This document shows positions 11,610-22,470 of a stretch of DNA of 64,000 nucleotides, in pieces; positions within the stretch are counted from its first letter, which is position 1; each line of letters opens with the position of its first letter. The notes below the pieces were generated by a model. It had not been told where the DNA came from, did not search any database, and was given only the letters and a program-made list of their open reading frames with translations. The position numbers and the translations under genes are program-made. Source of the stretch: Spirometra erinaceieuropaei (Eukaryota > Platyhelminthes > Cestoda > Diphyllobothriidea > Diphyllobothriidae); NCBI GenBank assembly GCA_902702965.1, contig CACRXP010000183.1:633192-697191 (forward strand), read 5' to 3'.

Positions 11610-12458
11610 CCAGCAAACAACTTCCAGAGATCTAAACAGCCGAATAACATAAAAATGATGTACACAAATGTGCAGAGTTTATTCAACAAATTGGATGAAA
11701 TAAAACTCACTGTGGCCCATTTCCAACTCGACTTGACAGCGTTAGCAGAAACATGATTAAATGCGCAGATAGAAGATGCGGAAGTTATGCTAGATGGTTT
11801 CCAGATTTTCCGAATGGACAGAAACGAACGAAGGGGTGGGGGGATTGCGATATTTATACGAGATGGCATCGACTACGTCAGGGTTGAGTCTTCCCCATTT
11901 AGACACATTGATTGTGAAATACTCAGTTGTTACTTGAAGGTGCCAAACCATCCAAGCCTCCATACGGCCCTGGTTTACAGACCGCCAAGCCAGCGGACGG
12001 ATGCAGACGATGCACTTATCACCGAGATAAAAGAAATTTGTCGAAGCAAACACATAATGCTACTTGGTGACTTCAACTGTCCAGACATAGAGTGGGATTT
12101 GATGTATTGCACGCGATCAGAAAACTCCTTCGAACAGAAATTTATGCAACTGATCACAACTGAGTTCCTTACCCAACATGTTAAAGTGAACACTCGATTC
12201 AGGGATGGACAGCAGTTCAGTTGTTTGGACCTCATCATCACCCGGGATGATAGTTGCATTCTCGGATTGGAATCGCACCCGCCCCTTGGCCGAAGTGACC
12301 ACTGCGTTCTTGTTTGGGAGTATAGTCATTTTTCTGTACACGAATTTCGAGCCGCTGAGGAAAGAAACGTATGGAAAGGGGATTATACCCGAATGAAAAA
12401 CCTGCTACAGAAGGTGAACTGGAATGCAGCACAAGGACCTGACCCAGAAAGCGATTAG
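11610..12458 (+). pseudogene. LINE A2 endonuclease domain
   Basis: Reading with 'MMYTNVQSLFNKLDE', 'RRGGGIAIFIRDG', 'IMLLGDFNCPDIEW' and 'RSDHCVLVWEY', the conserved series of a LINE apurinic endonuclease. One in-frame TGA at 11754-11756 sits where copy A1 has a tryptophan (VWLN), so a TGG-to-TGA change is likely. A second in-frame TAG at 12456 separates it from the next open stretch. This domain nicks target DNA to prime reverse transcription. Confidence 0.8.
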
Positions 12459-12476
12459 CTCCTCCTCAAGAACATA

Positions 12477-13710
12477 ATGCAGCGCTTGGTAGAGAGCTGT
12501 TGCCCACTGAAGAAGAAGCGGTGCACATCCCGACCAGGGTGGGTGACGTCAGAAATAAAGAAGAACCCTAAATTGAAAAGGAGACTTTTGAAAAAGTACG
12601 CCAGTTGTCAGCAACCAGAACATTTAGCTGACTTCAAAAAACAGAGGAATGTATGTTGGAATCTGTTGAGGAGGCGACGGGCACAATTTCAGTCAAAACT
12701 ATTAAAAAATATCCCGAAAAATTCAAAAAATTATTTGGATACGTGAATAAGGCAAAACGCAACCGGGACTGCATTCCCTGTTTAAAAGATCGTCAGGGAA
12801 ATACGTTGTCTGACAACTCAGATAAGGAGAATCTGTTATCCGACTTCTTCACGCCTTTTGATGAAAGAGTTTACCCCCCAATTGTCAAATCAAACAGCAC
12901 AATTAGCACGGTGGACTTCAAAACAGACACGGTAAGGAAAACTTTGAGGCAACTACAGCCCACTAAACCCCTGGTCCGGACGGCATGTTCGCAAAAGTTC
13001 TGAGTGAACTCTCAGACCAACTGGCCTCTCCGTTATCCGAGATCTTCAAAACTTCGATGGCGACCGGGGTTTTGTCTGCCGACTGGAAGAAAGCAAATAT
13101 AAGCCCCATTTATAAAGGTGGCGAGAGAACAGCACCAAATAGTTTCAGACGAGTGAGTCTCACTAGCATCTGTTGCAAGTTGATGGAAAGAGTAATAAAA
13201 ACTGATCTGATGCGGCACCCCGAAGAAAACAACTTGCTCAGTCTACATCAGCATGGATTTCGAAGCGGTCGATCCTGTCTCACCAACCTCCTAGTATCCA
13301 TGGAGAGCTGGACGAAATCAATTGACATGGGCTTATCAGTCGACACCGTGTACATCGACTTCAAAAAGGCTTTTGACACTGTTCCACAGAGACGACTTAT
13401 ATGTAAACTACGTCAAGTGGGTGTGAATGGAAATTTTTTGAAATGGCCAGCCGATTTTCTTACGGGCAGATCTCAACGTGTGTGTATCGGAAACACTAAA
13501 TCGGAATGGGCATCCGTGCACAGTGGCGTTCCGCAGGGAAGCGTTCTGGGTCCAATTCTGTTCCTAATATATGTGAACGACTGCCTGGACTGTCTGAACT
13601 GCGAACCGGTAATGTTTAGCCGACGATCTCAAATTGTCGAAATCAACAGAGAAGCCGGAAGATTCTATACAATTACAAGACAATTTAAATCGCTTGCAAA
13701 AATGGTGTGA
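12477..13710 (+). pseudogene. LINE A2 reverse transcriptase
   Basis: The reverse transcriptase is spread over three frames. It shows 'ANISPIYKGGER', 'QHGFRSGRSCLTNLL', 'VYIDFKKAFDTVP' (motif A) and 'SGVPQGSVLGPILFLIYVND' (motif B). Frameshifts fall near 12720-12740, 12980 and 13613. The last one destroys the catalytic F-A-D-D box: the reading passes from 'VMF' straight into unrelated residues. Confidence 0.85.
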
Positions 13711-13852
13711 TGAGTGGTGTCTTAGCCTCAATCGTAACAAATGCCAACTTATCCGATTACGTTCGAGCAACAGGAGGCCGTTGATATTTGAATCTTAGTA
13801 CTTTATAGGAGGTCACCAACGCGAATTAGTCAACGAGTTTAGAGACCTCGCT

Positions 13853-14446
13853 GTGTGGATGACGTCGTCTCTCAAACCATCGTCTCACTGCGCCAAGGTA
13901 TCAAAGAAAGCTATGGGTATTCTAGGCGCGATTAGAAGATCCTTCGTCAGTTTTAATGAAGAACTTTTCGGCCGAGTATTTGGCGCATACGTTCGACCAA
14001 TGTTGGAATATTTTGTCCAGGCATGGTGGCCCTGGACGAAAAAATATTACAGCCTACTGGAGAACGTACAACGTAGAGCGACCAGGCTAGTCGGCGGATT
14101 ATGTGGCTTACCTTATGAGAGACGGCTGGAGAAGCTAAAAATATTTCCTCTCTCTTATAGACAGTACAGAGGGGACATGATCATGACCTTCAGGATCGTC
14201 CGAGGGCTAGACTGTGCTCTTCAGTTTGGCGACTTCTTCGAACTGGCGCGGACGACAAATCTACGAGGGCACCCATACAAATTGAAGACGAAACATGCCA
14301 GACTCTATTTGCAGGCCAAATTCTTCTCTCGCCGGCTGGTTGAGGGATGGAACAAATTGCCAAACTCCGCTGTCTTGGCGGAAAACATCGAGAGTTTTAA
14401 AAGAAGACTAGATAAACATATGCTTGATTGTCAAACATTTACATGA
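13853..14446 (+). pseudogene. LINE A2 C-terminal domain
   Basis: About 197 open codons following the reverse transcriptase. 'LENVQRRATRLVGGL', 'SYRQYRGDMIMTFRI' and 'FSRRLVEGWNKLPN' are typical of the thumb and C-terminal part of CR1/Jockey-type proteins. It matches A3 at 18977-19620 and the 39.1-39.8 kb LINE. Confidence 0.8.
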
Positions 14447-14565
14447 TATCAATGATTGGCATAACTGCTATGTAAATATCTGCATGTTTTTTTCATACGT
14501 CTGTCTGTCAGTAGGGTTTTCCAAGGCTCTGTCTCTATCCCTCATATATACTGAATTATACTGAA

Positions 14566-15505
14566 CTGCATTCCTTGTCTTAATAATTATCAGGGAAATA
14601 ACTCAGATAAGACGAAGATCTTATCCGATGTCTTCATGCCCGTGTATGCTGAGGTGTCGCCTCTTGATGAGGAAGTAAACCGGCAAACTGCCCCACCTGG
14701 AAATACAATTAACACAGTAACGTTCACAACGGACGCAGTAAGGAATAGCCTGAGACGACTGTAGCCCACTAAATCACCTGGTACGGATGGTATATCTTCA
14801 AAAGTTCTCTATGAGCACGCAGACAAACTAGCCTCCTTACTATCCAAGATCTTCGAAAGTTCCATGGAAGCAAGGGCTTTGCCTACTGACGTGAAGCTAG
14901 CCAACATCAGTCCCCTATACAAAGCGGGAAAAAGAACTTTGTCAAATAGCTTCAGAACAGTGAGTCTCACGAGCATTTGTTGCAAAATAATGGAGACAAT
15001 AGTGAAAAAGGAGCTGATGAGACATATTGAGAAGAACAGCTTGCTTAGTGAACAGCAACATGGATTTAGAGGTGGTCGATCCCGTCTCACTAACCTGCTC
15101 ATATCCATGGAAAGCTGGACGAAATCCATAGAGATGGGTTTTCAGTGGATGCAGTCTACATTGACTTCAGAAAAGCCTTCAACAGGGCGCCGCACAGACG
15201 GCTCATATCTGAACTGCGCCTAATGGGTGTGACTGGAAACCTCCTCATTTAGTTGAGCGACTTCATCACAGGCCGACAGCAGAATTTGTGCATTGGTGTC
15301 GCCAAATCGAAGTGAGAAACCGTTCACAGCGGTGTTCCACAGGTGAGCGTCCTGGGACCTATTCTGCTCTTGATATATGTGAACGATTGCCTAGACTGCA
15401 TAAGCTGCGAGAAAATAATGTTCTCTGATGATCTAAAGATATAGATTTCGAGTGAAAAGCCAGAGGACGCGATAAACTTGCAAAAAACTTATGTCAACTG
15501 CAACA
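14566..15505 (+). mobile_element. CR1-like LINE, copy A3, left part
   Basis: 5'-truncated copy starting in the reverse transcriptase linker. It begins at the very 3' end of A2 and matches A2 from about 12765. Recognisable pieces are 'LANISPLYKAGKRT' and 'QQHGFRGGRSRLTNLL' (14864-15223), then a 'GVPQ'-like stretch at 15330 and 'MFSDDLK' at 15418 (F-A-D-D changed to F-S-D-D). It is cut at about 15505 by LINE B2 and resumes at 18905. Confidence 0.75.
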
Positions 15506-16243
15506 GTGATAGATCGATAGACAGATTGATAATTTTTTATTAAAGACCCGTCGGGGTCCCATCAAAGCAAGTTCAAATAAATTTACATGCGAGTTTTAGA
15601 CGAGGTAGGCCGAATCTTTACAAAATGCAATTCATAGTTTCTGAATTAGTAGTCCACTGAGAAACATGATGATTGAGGGGTGAAAAAAACTCCATACAAA
15701 AAGTTAAAAATGATTGGATTAATTTTACAGGAGAAAAAAACCCTCAGTGAAAATAATGACAAAAAAGCTAGCAGGACTGGCCTGTAGGTGGCGGTATATA
15801 ACGGAATGTTGTCGGTCATCGTCAGGGTAGCAATAAATCTCAGCATTGAGGGGTACGTATGCGGGTCAGACAGGACTGGCTTGCATGCGGCATTGTATAC
15901 GGGATTCACAATTGACATCATCTGGGCCGGATTGATACGCCGCATGAGACTTTTCGCGTCAAAGAGGCCAGACGAGGGGAATCCACATGCGGTCGGCCAC
16001 AGCACGCTTCGAGCTCAGCCGAGCAGTGGGGAAGGGAGTTACGACCAAACTACTAGTAGACGGCGAATACTGAGGGTTCCGCCGTCAGCGTCGACAGATC
16101 GCATGAGGTCGGAATGCGGGAGATGACATCAAAAAACCGCGAAAATTGTCGCTATGGCGGAGGAGTGATAGCAGTGAATTTAGAAACCAATTCAAAACAG
16201 AGGTTTCTAATGTTATAATTAAGAGTTACCACTTGATCTACCA

Positions 16244-16879
16244 CTAAATCCCAGGAGGACCCTTCTCGATGTCAAGAATCTGAGTGTTCGGGAATGAGAC
16301 TGTTAATAGTGCGTTTATACTTTCCGGTGTAAGATTTTTGCATAATTTCGACTTAAATACCAGTAACTTAGGCGATAATCTAATTTCAGGCGGAAGATTA
16401 TTCCAAAGGAAGGCATATTTGGAAGCAAAGAAGAGGGAGCGCTTAGATGTAGCGCAAAGAGGCGGCGGAATTACCATGCAGGAGTTGCGCTTGGCATAAG
16501 ACCGATCTCTCGGAGTGAGAGTGTCAATGAGCGGAAGACTGGAGCTAGAGTTGCTGCGAAAAAGGAAGCAAAGGCCAGCTTCGAGTCTTCTAACCCACAA
16601 AAACTTAATTTTCGCCAGCTGACATCTCTGAGTATAAGAAATACTGGACGAAGCTTGAGAGAACAGTTTCCGGGTGAAAACCCTCTGAACATTTTCGATT
16701 TTATTACGGTCGCAGACGTTCATTGAACCGAAGAAAAGACAGCAGTATTCGAGGACTGGAAGAACAAACATTTGATAAAGTCTTAGCTTCATTTCCGGAA
16801 GGAAAAAAATTATGCGATATGAATCCACATATCTACGCGGCTTTGGCAGAGATTCTATCTGCATGAGGTGATAAAGCAA
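16244..16879 (-). pseudogene. LINE B2 C-terminal domain
   Basis: About 211 codons with 'YQMFVLPVLEYCCLFFGS', 'KIENVQRVFTRKLF' and 'YAFLWNNLPPEIR', the standard features downstream of the catalytic fingers and palm in CR1-like proteins. In a different frame from the reverse transcriptase, joined near 16850 by a frameshift. Confidence 0.8.
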
Positions 16880-17594
16880 GCTTATTTGTATAACTTAGAC
16901 CTAGGTCCTTTATGGTGAGGCATTCTGAGAGTGGGTTATTCTGAAAAATTATGGGACCAGAAAGTTTGGCAGGACCAAAAGACATGAAACTACACTTGGA
17001 TGATGAAAACTCCATCTGCCATGTCGAACCCCATCTGCTTAAGCGTAGTAAATCGGCATTAATTTTTTCAACACAAACATTTGCGGTGTCCTTAGAGTAT
17101 GAGTAAACACACTTGAGGTCATCGGCATAAGTAAAAGTTTGCGAATTTCCGAGTTCAGTCGAAATATCATTGATGTACAGAAGGAAGAATAGCGAACCCA
17201 GAACCGTGCCTTGAAGTACGCCACTCGTGATCGAGTGAGGTGTCGAGTAGCTATTACTGACCATGACTTTCTGATATCGGTTGGACAGATAGGACCTGAT
17301 GAAGTCGAGTAGAGGCGGCCGGATGCCGAGAGCTTCCAATTTTACTAAAAGACGTCTATGGGGCACCTTGTCAAAGGCTTTGCTAAGATCAAAGTAAATA
17401 ACTCCCACTGACTGCCGATCATTACGAAGAGAAGTGATTAGATTAAGAAAAGCCAAGTGAAATGTTTCGCAGGATCGTTCAGGTAAAAATCCATGCTGAC
17501 TAGAGCTCAAAAGCCGATTAGCTAGACAGAAGTCAAGAATTTCATTGAAAATAATCCTTTCAAGAAGCTTTGCTAGAGACGGCGTTTTGTGCAC
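16833..17594 (-). pseudogene. LINE B2 reverse transcriptase, catalytic box intact
   Basis: The best preserved reverse transcriptase of family B, about 253 codons: 'SSSQHGFLPERSC', 'VIYFDLSKAFDKVPH' (motif A), 'SGVLQGTVLGSLFFLLYIND' (motif B; canonical GVPQG is GVLQG here) and an intact 'TYADDLK' (YADD at plus 17118-17129). Its enzyme would copy LINE RNA at the nicked target. Flanking domains lie in other frames, so the whole protein cannot be made from this copy. Confidence 0.85.
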
Positions 17595-17660
17595 GCCCCG
17601 ATAGTTATTAACATCGGACCGAGATCCTGACTTGAAGACGGGAATGATAATTGACGTTTT

Positions 17661-18282
17661 CTATGTTTCAGGAAAGAATCCTTTTGAAATATAAACCGAG
17701 AATAAATGACTGAGCAATATGGGAAGGTCGGACGCTTGTTTAATAATCGAATTCGGAATCCCATCCGTTCCAGAGCAGTGTGAGCATTTCAAACGGCTTA
17801 TGTGTTTCTTAATGAGATCTGAGGAGACCACGCTTAGAGGATGACCGATGTCGGAAGATGCTAGCGGCGGATTTGCCAGGGTTCGAATCACTGAGAGCAA
17901 TTGATTCTCTTTGCCTGTCGCGCGCTTGGCGCATCCTTGAGGCCATCTCAAATATCTCTGTGATTTTAAGATGAACAGATAAGGAACTAGTGGATGGGTC
18001 ACGCAGTTGTCGCCTCAACTTTTTTAGTCTGTTCTGAAGAAAATGAGGAACAAGGGAATCTGAAGAATTAGGCTTGATATATTTACGCGGCACAAACTCT
18101 AGAATGTCCTTGGAAACATTGGACATGACATCACGAAGAATGGTTGCATGGCTACAAGTGAGGAAGCCACACCAATCCAAAGATCTAATATAGTTATTTA
18201 TTAAGTTGTTAGCTACGCAGTCGTAGTTCATGTAAGTCCGAACGGCGCTTGTCATTTTGAAAAGGCAAGCGGTAAGCAACAA
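17661..18282 (-). pseudogene. LINE B2 linker and start of reverse transcriptase
   Basis: Two overlapping minus frames (18282-17809 and 18002-17661) cover the region between endonuclease and palm, with 'KHISRLKCSHCSGTDGIPNSI' near its end, the 'K-x-S-PGxDGIP' reverse-transcriptase entry motif. A frameshift near 17900 and a break near 17600 interrupt it. Confidence 0.65.
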
Positions 18283-18878
18283 TGAATTAATACGTGGTCA
18301 CTGTCAAAGAGGTCCTTTTTTAAAGCAACAGAAAGAGGAGCAATGTCATTGGTAAAGATTAGATCTAAAATGTGATTATCTCTTGTTGGAGAGCGCACCA
18401 GTTGGGACCAATTAGAAAAATTGACAATAACTTGAAAGGGCTGGAATCTGGGTGGACAGCTATTGGAAACCCAGTCTATTTCATGAAGGTTAAAATCCCC
18501 AGTGATTATTTTAACATCGAAAGCAGCTTCCGAAATTAATTTAAAGATTTCACAGAGTTGTGAGTCATCACTGGCTAAAGAATTTGGGGGATTGTAGATA
18601 CAGTCAATAATTGCCTTTCTTTGCGGCGGGAGAATAACAGATGCAAAGCAGAAGTTTCCCGTGAATGAGGAAAGATCCAAGTAATAGGGAGAGTGATTTA
18701 GGTAGGATTTAAGATAAAGAAGACAACCACCCCCACGCCTAGTCGTGCGGTCTTGGCGGTAAAAATCGAAGTCATCTATGAGAAGGACAGAGTCAGGAAT
18801 TAGAGAATGGGTCCAAGATTCTGTTACACATCTAATATCAGGCGTCATTTCCAGAGCAATGGCTCTGATTTGGGCCAT
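18252..18878 (-). pseudogene. LINE B2 endonuclease domain
   Basis: About 208 codons: 'MAQIRAIALEMTPDIRCVTE', 'DRTTRRGGGCLLYLKS', 'KIITGDFNLHEIDW', 'LDLIFTND' and 'DSDHVLIHCCL'. These are the GDFN and SDH motifs of apurinic-type endonucleases. The closest relative here is B3 at 21743-22465. Confidence 0.8.
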
Positions 18879-18904
18879 CTTGTTTGTAACTGACCTGGCA
18901 TTGT

Positions 18905-19790
18905 GGTGAATGACTCCTCCACCCCAATTGTAACAAATATCAATTCATCAGACTAAGGTCTAACTACAGAAAATATTTGGGATCTGAATATCAATATTTG
19001 CTCGGCAGTCACGAACTCGAGCTTGTAAATAAGGTAAACAACCTTGGTGTGTGGATGACGTCCACTCTCAAACCCTCGTCTCACTGCGCCAAGATAGCAA
19101 AAAAGGCTGTGGACATCCTGGGAGCGATCAGGAGATCCTTCCTTAGCTTCGACGAAGACCTTTTAGTCGGCTGTTTGGAATGTTTATCCGGCCTATTTTT
19201 GAATATGGCATTCGGGCATGGCGCACCTGAATGAAGCATGACTACGCTCTCTTGGAGAAGGTAAAACGAAGAGCGACTAAACTAGTCGGCGGACTGAAGA
19301 ACCTACCTCATGAGGAACGGCTAGAAAGACTCAAACGTCTCCCTCTCTATTACAGGCAATACAGAGTTGACATGATCATGGTCCTCAAACCTGTCAGAGG
19401 AGTAGACTGTGCACTCATATTGGCCGACTTTTGAGCAAGCAATAACGATAAGTCTCCGAGGTCACAGATATCAATTGAAGACAAATTACGTCAATCTTGA
19501 AGTGGGGGCAAATTACTTCTCTCACTGAGTGATTGAGGATCGGAACAAACTACCTGGCTCAGTTGGTCTGGCAGAAAGCGTTGAGATATTTAAACGAAGA
19601 CTTGATGGCATTTTATATGATGACCATGTATTTAATTCATAAGAACTGATAAAATGTGCTCGTATATCTACGTAAACATATGTACGTTTTTCAGTCTATG
19701 CCTGTAAATGGGATTTTCAAAGGCTGTGCCTACCTCCTTTATATTATATTGAATTTTACTGAACAGTTGAGGATAATTCGATTAACACGC
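18905..19790 (+). mobile_element. CR1-like LINE, copy A3, right part
   Basis: Resumes family A immediately after B2: 'LELVNKVNNLGVWMTSTLKP' (18977-19234), then 'LLEKVKRRATKLVGGLKN' and 'YYRQYRVDMIMVLKPV' (19231-19434). The 3' end has TATTGAATTTTACTGAAC repeats (about 19743-19765), as in A2. Alignment with A2 around 13690-13750 places the B2 insertion between 'ttgcaaa' and 'caattgtaacaaat'. Confidence 0.75.
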
Positions 19791-19803
19791 TCTAACTGAC
19801 CAC

Positions 19804-20480
19804 TCACTTCATGGTGTCCAGCCTAATGTGGGTCTTATTTATTCCGTGGAGGTCAAAATCTTCACCCATCGGCCGGCTCTCAAAGTTCGCACCACAGTCT
19901 GAATGCAGAGAAACTGCTGCTACGAAACGACTGATCCAGGGATTGAGAAAAGCCGTTGTAGTCCACGCGGCATCCCGGCGTAGTAAGGGGACTGCCTCCA
20001 TCCATTTAGTAAAGTAATCAACCATTAGTAATATGTAGTGGTTATCGGATGAAGCAATGGGAAGAGATCCGATAGCGTCGAAACCCATACGTTCGAAAGG
20101 AAAGCCAGTCAGTTTTGATTGCAATGGCGTCCTGCGATGGGGATTAGGCCTCTTAACGGAGACGCACTTGGGGCACATGTTAAAGGAGTTGGTTGTGTGT
20201 TTTCTAAGACAGGGCCTCCAGAAAGGTTATCTAGCCGCGGTCTCTGTTATAGTGTGTCCGACGTGCCCGAGCTTGTGGTGGAGGTCATTAAGGGCGAGGA
20301 ACACTGGCCACCGGGTACCACAAGACGTGGTATAGCCCTAGTTCTATCTAGTTCTTTAACTGAACACATTATTGCTGAGTCGGTTGAAACCAGCCATTTT
20401 AAATCGCATACAAGGAGCAAGGATTGCTCAAATGCGGCTCCCAAATTTACTAGGGCGCTTGAACTTAACAGTTTGCACTC
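19804..20480 (-). pseudogene. Ty3/Gypsy-like integrase fragment
   Basis: The minus frame at 20178-19804 reads 'MCPKCVSVKRPNPHRRTPLQ', then 'FERMGFDAIGSLP' (first catalytic Asp region), 'HYILLMVDYFTKWMEAVPL' and 'VSLHSDCGANFESR' (second Asp region). It stops before the glutamate. Upstream at about 20330-20180 'HHKLGHVGH' precedes the Cys pair, giving an HHCC-like zinc-binding end. Integrases of this type insert LTR retrotransposon DNA. No LTRs or other pol domains adjoin it. Confidence 0.75.
20341..20471 (+). repeat. Direct repeat, copy 1
   Basis: About 130 bases recurring at 21008-21138, sharing 'GTTGAAACCAG', 'AAGGATTGCTCAAATGCGG' and 'CCCAAATTTACTAGGGCGCTTGA'. Copy 1 overlaps the antisense integrase remnant. 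The unit is not identified. Confidence 0.75.
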
Positions 20481-21007
20481 TGTGATTGAGTAAAGATTAC
20501 TTAGTATCAATTGTACTGTCTGGTCCACCAATATTGAAAGCTTTCAGAAATCGTCTCATCATACATTGTCTCATCCTTATATATTTGAAGTTTCGGTTGC
20601 TAGTGAGACCGAAGAAAGGCACAAGCGAAGTTTCGACTTTATTTTAACAAGCGTTCCTAAGGGTAGACAGCCAAACGATGTCGCTTTCCACTTTCTTTAT
20701 TCGTGCGGCTTCAACTTTAGCGTCGCTAAAACTAAAAGACCTTCATCAGGGACAAAAATCCACCAATTCTTGTCAAACTATTTTCGTCGACAGAATTGGA
20801 CTTTATTTTCTCCTATTTGGAGCGCTCAGCTCAATATCTGAGGGTAAATAAACTTTTTATTAGTCGGGATAAAACTTCACTGCAACGACGAGTTTCCCCA
20901 TTAACAACTGTAAAGCCACCGCAGAACTCTGCTCATCTGCCGTTTGCCTTTAAAGCAGAGTCTCCATGAGGCGTCAACCAAATCTCCCCCCTATCGACAG
21001 CGGCCCA
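20472..21007. other. Spacer between direct repeats, no gene
   Basis: One modest plus-strand frame (20566-20841, 91 codons) has no recognisable motif. I call no gene here. Confidence 0.4.
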
Positions 21008-21138
21008 GGTTTCATCCAGCTCTTCAACTGAGCACATTTTCACAGAGTCAGTTGAAACCAGACACTTTAAAACGCCCCAAGTGGCAAGGATTGCTCAAAT
21101 GCGGATCCCAAATTTACTAGGGCGCTTGACATTGACAG
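21008..21138 (+). repeat. Direct repeat, copy 2
   Basis: Second copy of the unit at 20341-20471, about 80 percent identical by eye. The pair is about 667 bases apart and lies just 5' of LINE B3, so it could be tandem 5' material of that element or short LTR remnants. Confidence 0.7.
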
Positions 21139-21199
21139 TAAAGATAAGCCAATCGTAGAAGCTCAAACGACCTCCAGAACCTAGGATAATGAATTAGTT

Positions 21200-22470
21200 A
21201 ATAAACCTGCATCGAATCCATCCCGTTCCCGCGCCTGGCCACTGAGGTCTGACCTAGTGGTTAGGTCAAATAAGACAGATGTTAGTTCAGGGAGATCTTT
21301 ACCTGTTGCTATCCCGAATTCTCAACTTAACGTAAACACCTCAGTTGTGAAACCCACTTGCAAACCAGTCTGCAAAACGCAAGTATATAGCGTTGCGGAT
21401 AATTTTTTCAATCCCACATCTAACTTGGCGTACCAAATAATAAATCCTGTTCCTAGTGAAAGCTATTTCTCGAAACCAGTACGTCCGCTATCTAACACAA
21501 AACCCCTTATATTATGCTCAAAATTCATATAATCATATTTTCATGCCTCTTATTTTTCCAATCAAGCAAAATAGCATTCCTCTTCTTGAGTCCTGCTTAA
21601 ATGTTTTTCCGTACAGTGTTGCATGTCTAGTTAGTGGTAATACCCCACAAATTTTAGACCAAAGCAACTTTGTCTTCCACCAATTGCTTCATCCCAACAG
21701 CTTAATTTTCCACCGCCAACTCTGCCTTTATTATAAGTAGCAATGAGCGAAACCTACCTATTAGGAATACGCTCCCCAATCGTGCAACGGATGGCACAGC
21801 TAAGAAGTGTGGCTGTTGAGTTTGACACAGACGTATTGTGCACAACAGTATTTTGGGCTCACTCTCTAATTTCCGACCCAGCACTCAATACAGATAGCCT
21901 CAGTTTATACCGCCAGGATCGTGTTGATAGACGCGGCGGCGGTTGCCTTCGTTACATCAGAGCCTCACTTGCACAGTCGCCGTATGGCCTGAAAATTTCC
22001 TACTTCCTTGAAAATGTATTTTTCGTTTCGGTGTTCTTTCCGCAATATAGGAAAGCCTTAGTCAGATGTGTATATAATCATCCTTGTTACTCAGGGAGTG
22101 AAAGCCAACTCTGTGAACTTTTTCAAAAAATTGCTGAGACTTCTTTCGATGTGAAGAACATCGTAGGCGATTTTCATTTGCCAACAATTGACTGGCACGC
22201 ACATACTTCCTCTCCTAAATTCCAGAAGCTTCTTGACACCATTTACTTTTCAAACTTGTCTCAATTAGTCCACTCTTCGACCAGAAACGATAGTGTATTA
22301 GATTTGATTTTTACTAATGGCACCTTCCCTCTGTCTATTGATTTCCATCGTGATCTTCTTGCAAGTGATCATGCATTAATTCCTTGTCGCCTTGCAGTCG
22401 CCATTTCCGAAAAGACAACGGTAAAACCTAGCATTTTGATTTTGCTAATAATAACATGGATTTAGTAAAT
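21200..22470 (+). mobile_element. CR1-like LINE, copy B3 (5' part only)
   Basis: Plus-strand relative of B2. An N-terminal region (21257-21740) without known motifs is followed by an endonuclease. The copy ends at about 22470, before the reverse transcriptase, so it is 3'-truncated or deleted. It gives the sequence 5' of the endonuclease that B1 and B2 lack. Confidence 0.7.
21743..22465 (+). pseudogene. LINE B3 endonuclease
   Basis: About 240 codons: 'IVQRMAQLRSVAVEFDTD', 'DRVDRRGGGCLRYIRASL', 'KNIVGDFHLPTIDW' (GDFN changed to GDFH), 'LDLIFTNG' and 'LASDHALIPCRL'. The aspartate and SDH histidine of the catalytic fold remain, but the Asn of GDFN is replaced. It is the longest uninterrupted endonuclease frame of family B here. 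Confidence 0.8.

Larger units (their letters stand above)
9580..14580 (+). mobile_element. CR1-like LINE, copy A2 (near full length, decayed)
   Basis: The most complete copy of family A. In order: 5' region with an antisense tRNA-like block (10125-10205), ORF1 region (about 10228-11250), endonuclease (about 11610-12458), reverse transcriptase (about 12477-13710), C-terminal domain (13853-14446), and a 3' end with TACTGAAT/TACTGAACT short repeats at 14548-14570. Several stops and frameshifts prevent expression. LINE A3 begins directly at its 3' end. Family A is also related to the intronic LINE at 37.9-40.0 kb. Confidence 0.8.
15505..18905 (-). mobile_element. CR1-like LINE, copy B2, inserted into LINE A3
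   Basis: Minus-strand element with endonuclease at 18878-18252, linker at 18282-17661, reverse transcriptase at 17594-16833 and C-terminal domain at 16879-16244. The 5' truncation falls in 'HHNARSVTNK', just before the endonuclease, at about 18905. A3 sequence resumes there on the plus strand, so B2 inserted into A3 and is younger. The 600 bases at 15640-16240 look like 3' untranslated sequence. A short GATAGATC-type stretch at 15509 lies near the 3' end. Confidence 0.8.

Noticed and set aside
15418..15470. CTGATGA followed by GAAA in LINE A3
   Set aside because: It is the F-S-D-D codon region of the reverse transcriptase; no stem II pairs and no palindromic stem III.
20743..20760. TCATCAG (minus CTGATGA) possibly starting a hammerhead
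   Set aside because: No GAAA or stem II at the required distance on the minus strand.
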